Position numbers and translations under genes: made by a program | Shown here: positions 5,960-9,103 of the stretch, one piece after another | Numbering within the stretch: position 1 is the first letter of the stretch | How the letters are laid out: the number at the start of each line of letters is the position of its first letter | The notes under the pieces: generated by a model | The model's input: the letters and a program-made list of their open reading frames with translations, nothing else | Databases searched by the model: none | What the model was told of the DNA's origin: nothing | From: Nitrospirota bacterium | GTDB lineage: Bacteria > Nitrospirota > Thermodesulfovibrionia > Thermodesulfovibrionales > SM23-35 | Direction of reading: 5' to 3' | DNA length: 9,103 nucleotides | Assembly: GCA_016212245.1 (NCBI GenBank) | Contig: JACRGU010000133.1 | Location: 1 to 9,103, forward strand

Positions 5960-5988
5960 GAAAAAATTCATGGAAAATCATACCAAGA

Positions 5989-6804
5989 TTAATATCGTCC
6001 AGTATAACCCACAACAGAAATAGATGCCCCTTTGGACTCTTCAATAATCTTGTCTCTGTTAAGGATAATGCTGTTTTTCGCCTCAACAGCGAGGACCCTC
6101 GCATCCATCTCGATCATTGTCTTTAATGTATTTAATCCCACGACAGGTACATCAAATCTCATATCCTGATTGGGTTTGCTTACCTTCACGACCACAGCAC
6201 CTCCGCCTGCAAGCCCTCCTCCTCTCCTTATCGCCTCATCTGTTCCCTCGATGGCTTCTACAGCCATCACAGCCTGATTTTTGACCACAACAGTCTGTCC
6301 TATGTCGAGCCTACCTATCTCCTTAGCAATCCTCCAGCCAAATGCGATATCTTTCCACTCATCCTCGGTAGGGCTGTCTTCTGTAAGTACTCCTTCAGGT
6401 GTGAGAATGCCTGAGATGAAAGGAGTTATATCAAGAAGGTTAATGCCTTCTTTTTCAATCTCCTTTGCAATAGCTATCAGGATTGAATCATCGCTTCTAT
6501 CCTTCAAAGAAAACAGGAGTTTTACAGCCTTCAGGTCAGGTATGATTTTGCTTTTATAAAGCAGTGACTTCGGCACTTTTCCGGCCATAACCGCCTCTTT
6601 TATGTCGTATTCTTTTAGAGAATCTATCATCTCCCCGAGTCTGCCGACATTCACCCATTTTATTTCATCCACATATGAAGTAAGTGATCTGTCAGCTAAG
6701 GAATCGAATGCAATAGCAACGATTGTGTATCCCTGCGCCCGTGCCTCTGATGCAATAGCCCTCGGGAGTTCTCCTGTCCCAGCAATTAGGCCCAATCTTT
6801 TCAT
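5989..6804 (-). CDS. lpxI: UDP-2,3-diacylglucosamine pyrophosphatase LpxI (DUF1009 family)
   Basis: LpxI hydrolyses UDP-2,3-diacylglucosamine to lipid X and UMP, the fourth step of lipid A synthesis, and replaces the unrelated LpxH in several lineages. The 271-residue product has the usual length. It starts with the Rossmann-like LGLIAGTGELPRAIA, then shows VMAGKVPKSLL, LLDITPFISG, and the C-terminal catalytic-domain motifs GTDEAIRRGG and QDMRFDVPVVGLNT. Asp218 in that last motif probably corresponds to the essential Asp225 described for Caulobacter LpxI; the match is by motif, not by alignment. The ATG overlaps the lpxA stop by one base (TAATG), so translation is likely coupled. lpxB and the Gfo/Idh-type gene often found next in this cluster are absent, and the next gene is speD. 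Confidence 0.93.
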   Translation of the reverse strand: MKRLGLIAGTGELPRAIASEARAQGYTIVAIAFDSLADRSLTSYVDEIKWVNVGRLGEMIDSLKEYDIKEAVMAGKVPKSLLYKSKIIPDLKAVKLLFSLKDRSDDSILIAIAKEIEKEGINLLDITPFISGILTPEGVLTEDSPTEDEWKDIAFGWRIAKEIGRLDIGQTVVVKNQAVMAVEAIEGTDEAIRRGGGLAGGGAVVVKVSKPNQDMRFDVPVVGLNTLKTMIEMDARVLAVEAKNSIILNRDKIIEESKGASISVVGYTGRY

Positions 6805-7583
6805 TATCTACAGATTCCTCTTTTGTTTTTCTGTATGAACTCGATAAGATGCCTTATCTTATCTGTGTATGGAAGGTCTTCCTGTATCTTTTTTATCGCA
6901 TCTTTAACTGTTCTTTTCTCTCTGAAAAGTATCTTGTATGCCTTTTTAAGTTCATTTATTGTTGAGTCAGAGAAACCGTGCCGCTTGAGCCCGATAGTGT
7001 TAAGGCCGAAGAGTCTTACCCTCGCCCCTGAGGCTATTGTATAAGGTGGTATATCCTGTCCCACCCCACTGAACCCACCAACCATTGCATAGGCCCCGAT
7101 CCTCGTGAACTGGTGTACTGCAACAAGTCCACCTATAACAGCATAGTCTTCCACAACTACATGGCCTCCAAGTGTAGCAACATTTGCCATGGTTACAGAG
7201 TTCCCAATCTTACAGTCATGTGCTATGTGGACATAAGCCATAAGAAAATTTTTATCTCCAATTGTAGTTACACCGTCTCCACCGACAGATGCCCTGTGTA
7301 TTGTTATATATTCCCGTATGATATTGTTATCCCCTATTTTTACACCTGTTTTTTCTCCCCTGTACTTTAAGTCCTGTGGTGGGAGTCCGATGCTTGTAAA
7401 TGGATATATTGTGCAGTTTTCACCTATCTCTGTATTACCTTCCACTATTACATTTGAGATAAGTTTTGTGCCTTTTCTTATGCGAACACCCTCACCGATA
7501 ATGCAGAAGGGCCCGATAGAGACATCTTCGTCTATTTCTGCTTTAGGGTCTACAATCGCCGTAGGATGGATTTCCCTTTTCAT
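6804..7583 (-). CDS. lpxA: Acyl-ACP:UDP-N-acetylglucosamine O-acyltransferase
   Basis: LpxA attaches a 3-hydroxyacyl chain to the 3-OH of UDP-GlcNAc, the first step of lipid A synthesis in the cytoplasm. The 259-residue product is a left-handed beta-helix of hexapeptide repeats (IGPFCIIGEGVRI, VIVEGNTEIGENC and others) followed by a helical C-terminal part. The signatures ASIG-like FTSIGLPPQDLKY, IREYITIHR, and HIAHDCKIGN are present; His122 matches the catalytic His125 of E. coli. In YAMVGGFSGV, Gly170 aligns with E. coli Gly173, the residue that leaves room for long hydroxyacyl chains, so a chain around C14 is plausible. The start follows fabZ by 17 bases that derive from a 15-base tandem duplication and carry only a weak GAGAG ribosome site. 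Confidence 0.97.
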   Translation of the reverse strand: MKREIHPTAIVDPKAEIDEDVSIGPFCIIGEGVRIRKGTKLISNVIVEGNTEIGENCTIYPFTSIGLPPQDLKYRGEKTGVKIGDNNIIREYITIHRASVGGDGVTTIGDKNFLMAYVHIAHDCKIGNSVTMANVATLGGHVVVEDYAVIGGLVAVHQFTRIGAYAMVGGFSGVGQDIPPYTIASGARVRLFGLNTIGLKRHGFSDSTINELKKAYKILFREKRTVKDAIKKIQEDLPYTDKIRHLIEFIQKNKRGICR

Positions 7584-7584
7584 C

Positions 7585-7614
7585 TTTATATCTCTCTGTT
7601 TTATATCTCCCTGT
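7585..7614 (-). repeat. 15-base tandem duplication at the fabZ-lpxA junction
   Basis: On the minus strand ACAGGGAGATATAAA (7614-7600) is followed immediately by ACAGAGAGATATAAA (7599-7585), one mismatch in 15. The first copy contains the last codons and TAA of fabZ. The second copy makes up nearly all of the spacer and holds the weak AGAGAG ribosome site in front of the lpxA ATG at 7583. Confidence 0.8.
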
Positions 7615-8035
7615 CTGTGACCATGGCAGTAAATTCAGCCTCAGCAGCTACCTTTTCTTCAACAATTGCACTACCAGAGAACTTCCATACATTTCCTCTC
7701 TGCTGGAGGACCTTGATTTCTAACCTGAGCTGGTCTCCTGGTACGACTGGTTTTCTGAATTTTGCCTTCTCTATACTCATGAAATAAACGGAGTTGCCCT
7801 CACTTGCCCCTGAACAGAAGGCTAGTATGCCTGCTACCTGTGCCATTGCCTCTATTATCAATACCCCTGGCATGATAGGATGCCCTGGGAAGTGTCCCTG
7901 AAAAAACCCTTCATTAACTGTCACATTTTTTATCCCGACAGCCTTTATACTTGGTTCCATCTCAATAATCCTGTCTACTAATAGAAACGGATATCTGTGT
8001 GGTAAAAGTTTCTGTATCTCCTTTATATCCATCAT
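7601..8035 (-). CDS. fabZ: 3-hydroxyacyl-ACP dehydratase
   Basis: FabZ dehydrates 3-hydroxyacyl-ACP in fatty-acid elongation and so competes with LpxA and LpxD for the same substrate, which explains its usual place in this cluster. The 144-residue hot-dog-fold protein has LLPHRYPFLLVDRI near the N-terminus and the active-site helix motif GHFPGHPIMPGVLIIEAMAQ. The catalytic pair is His48 and Glu62, with the 14-residue spacing seen in characterised enzymes. FRKPVVPGDQL is also typical. The ATG overlaps the lpxD stop by four bases (ATGA). A second ATG directly follows and would give a protein one residue shorter; the choice cannot be made from sequence. Confidence 0.97.
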   Translation of the reverse strand: MMDIKEIQKLLPHRYPFLLVDRIIEMEPSIKAVGIKNVTVNEGFFQGHFPGHPIMPGVLIIEAMAQVAGILAFCSGASEGNSVYFMSIEKAKFRKPVVPGDQLRLEIKVLQQRGNVWKFSGSAIVEEKVAAEAEFTAMVTDREI

Positions 8036-9054
8036 TCAGGATTCCTCCCTTCAAGCTCCCTTATCCTTTCTTCAAGTTCTTTTATTTTTTTATTAAGTTC
8101 CGGCAGTTTTGCGAATATGGCCTGGGCCTTTAACCAGTCTCTGTGTGGCATAGCAGGTGTGCCAGAATAGGCTCCTTTTGTAACATCTCCTATAACACCT
8201 GACTGTCCACCAATCATGGTTTCGGAGTCTATTTTTACGTGGTCAGTAATTCCAACCTGACCTGCTAAGGTAACAAAATCGCCTATCTCAGTGCTACCCC
8301 CGATTCCGACCTGGGCAGTGATAATAGAGTTCTCACCGATCTTTACATTATGTGCTATCTGGACGAGGTTATCTATCTTTGTGCCCCTACCTATTATTGT
8401 GTTTCCTGTTGTTGCCCTGTCAACAGAGACATTGGAACCTATCTCTACATCATCCTCGATAATAACACCTCCTACCTGAGGAATCTTATAGTGTTTGACT
8501 TTCTCAAAAACATAACCGAAGCCGTCAGAGCCTATTACTGAGCCAGAGTGTATTATAACCCTGTTGCCGATCTTTACATTCTCCATCAGAACCGCATTGG
8601 GATAGATAATGCATCTTTCTCCTACAGTTGTATTTTCGCCTACGAAGACATATGGGTAGATAACAGTCCTGTCGCCGATGGAAACACCATCTGATATATA
8701 AGAAAATGGAAAGATTGAGACATCCTTTCCTATCTTTGCTGTATCAGATACAATAGCCCCCTTGCTTATTCCGATTGGTTTTTGTGGTTTTATATAGAAA
8801 TGTTCGAGCAGTTTAGCAAAGGCAAAATAGGGGTTTGATACTTTAAGCTGTGTTATATTTATATCAGCTATTTGCTCTTTTACAATCACACACGATGCCC
8901 TGCATCCTCGGAGGTCTTTTATATACCTCTGTGCTGAGATAAATGTGATATCTCCCTCTTGAGCCTCGTTTATACCTGATACACCTGTAATTTCGATATC
9001 AGGATCCCCGATCACTTCACCATTAAGCAGGGATGCAAGTTCTTTAAGCTTCAC
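8032..9054 (-). CDS. lpxD: UDP-3-O-(3-hydroxyacyl)glucosamine N-acyltransferase
   Basis: LpxD adds the N-linked 3-hydroxyacyl chain in the third step of lipid A synthesis. The 340-residue product has the N-terminal uridine-binding domain (GVSGINEAQEGDITFIS), a long series of hexapeptide repeats from about residue 100 to 290, and a charged C-terminal helix suited to coiled-coil trimer or ACP contacts. SDGFGYVF and KIPQVGGVIIEDDVEIGSN are family signatures, and His235 in VQIAHNVKIG corresponds to the catalytic His239 of E. coli. The start is GTG at 9054-9052, with GAGGTGG about seven bases upstream, and it overlaps the stop of the preceding gene as GTGA. Its own stop overlaps fabZ. Confidence 0.97.
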   Translation of the reverse strand: MKLKELASLLNGEVIGDPDIEITGVSGINEAQEGDITFISAQRYIKDLRGCRASCVIVKEQIADINITQLKVSNPYFAFAKLLEHFYIKPQKPIGISKGAIVSDTAKIGKDVSIFPFSYISDGVSIGDRTVIYPYVFVGENTTVGERCIIYPNAVLMENVKIGNRVIIHSGSVIGSDGFGYVFEKVKHYKIPQVGGVIIEDDVEIGSNVSVDRATTGNTIIGRGTKIDNLVQIAHNVKIGENSIITAQVGIGGSTEIGDFVTLAGQVGITDHVKIDSETMIGGQSGVIGDVTKGAYSGTPAMPHRDWLKAQAIFAKLPELNKKIKELEERIRELEGRNPE

Positions 9055-9103
9055 CCCGCACCACCTCTTTTCATGACTCTATCTGTAATGTCCATGCCTT
9101 TAT
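9051..9103 (-). CDS. 3' end of an upstream gene, probably an OmpH/Skp family periplasmic chaperone
   Basis: Only 16 codons are present, reading KGMDITDRVMKRGGAG and ending at TGA 9053-9051, which overlaps the GTG start of lpxD by four bases. A tail of the form (L/M)DIT-D/E-VIK is common at the end of OmpH/Skp proteins, and ompH directly precedes lpxD in many genomes. Skp escorts outer-membrane proteins across the periplasm. The fragment is too short for a firm assignment; the call rests on this short motif and on gene order. Confidence 0.6.
   Translation of the reverse strand, partial: KGMDITDRVMKRGGAG

Noticed and set aside
5882..5971. Longer speD beginning at ATG 5971
   Set aside because: The added 30 residues do not fit the family, cover a TTGACA promoter element, and would break the match to Ser63/His68/Cys83 numbering. 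The TTG at 5881 has a far better ribosome site.
5960..5988. Possible intrinsic terminator after lpxI (TGG...CCA followed by a T-run on the minus strand)
   Set aside because: The stem is only about three base pairs, with a long loop. The T-run is better explained as AT-rich promoter-upstream sequence for speD.

Overview
The window is a compact stretch of chromosome from a Gram-negative, lipopolysaccharide-making bacterium. It carries a lipid A gene run (lpxD-fabZ-lpxA-lpxI, entered from an OmpH/Skp-like gene), a Pal/OmpA-type lipoprotein, a Thermotoga-type (class 1b) SpeD and a short-form alpha-glucan phosphorylase. LpxI is used instead of LpxH. This mix and the moderately AT-rich codon use would fit a Nitrospirota (Thermodesulfovibrio-like) or deltaproteobacterial/Thermodesulfobacteria lineage, but the assignment is an inference from gene content only. 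I see no phage, insertion sequence, CRISPR array, tRNA or rRNA.

Layout. Bases 1-408 (+) hold the 3' end of glgP. Facing it on the minus strand is a two-gene unit read from a near-consensus sigma70 promoter at 1772-1800: an OmpA/Pal-like lipoprotein (970-1728), then a stand-alone HATPase_c protein (414-961) that is split by a one-base frameshift. Leaving the same intergenic region on the plus strand is a three-gene unit: a DUF1015 protein (1892-3151), gapA (3226-4230) and pgk (4233-5489). pgk overlaps tail-to-tail by 16 bases with speD (5474-5881, minus), which starts at TTG and has its own promoter. Upstream of speD and reading the same way is a tightly coupled lipid A cluster: ompH/skp 3' end - lpxD (8032-9054) - fabZ (7601-8035) - lpxA (6804-7583) - lpxI (5989-6804). 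Its genes mostly overlap by 1 to 4 bases.

How the genes work together. GlgP releases glucose-1-phosphate from glucan. GapA and Pgk run the oxidation/phosphorylation pair of lower glycolysis (or the reverse in gluconeogenesis). FabZ supplies the fatty-acid elongation cycle, from which LpxA and LpxD draw 3-hydroxyacyl-ACP, and LpxI makes lipid X. SpeD makes decarboxylated S-adenosylmethionine for spermidine synthesis.

Most of the window is housekeeping. The unusual points are two heptanucleotide repeat arrays, one inside the DUF1015 coding sequence and one forming a palindrome that supplies the DUF1015 stop codon just before gapA; the frameshifted HATPase; the cysteine in place of the usual peptidoglycan-contacting aspartate in the OmpA domain; and the position of a gene of unknown function at the head of a gapA-pgk operon. 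I found no convincing new multi-gene system.
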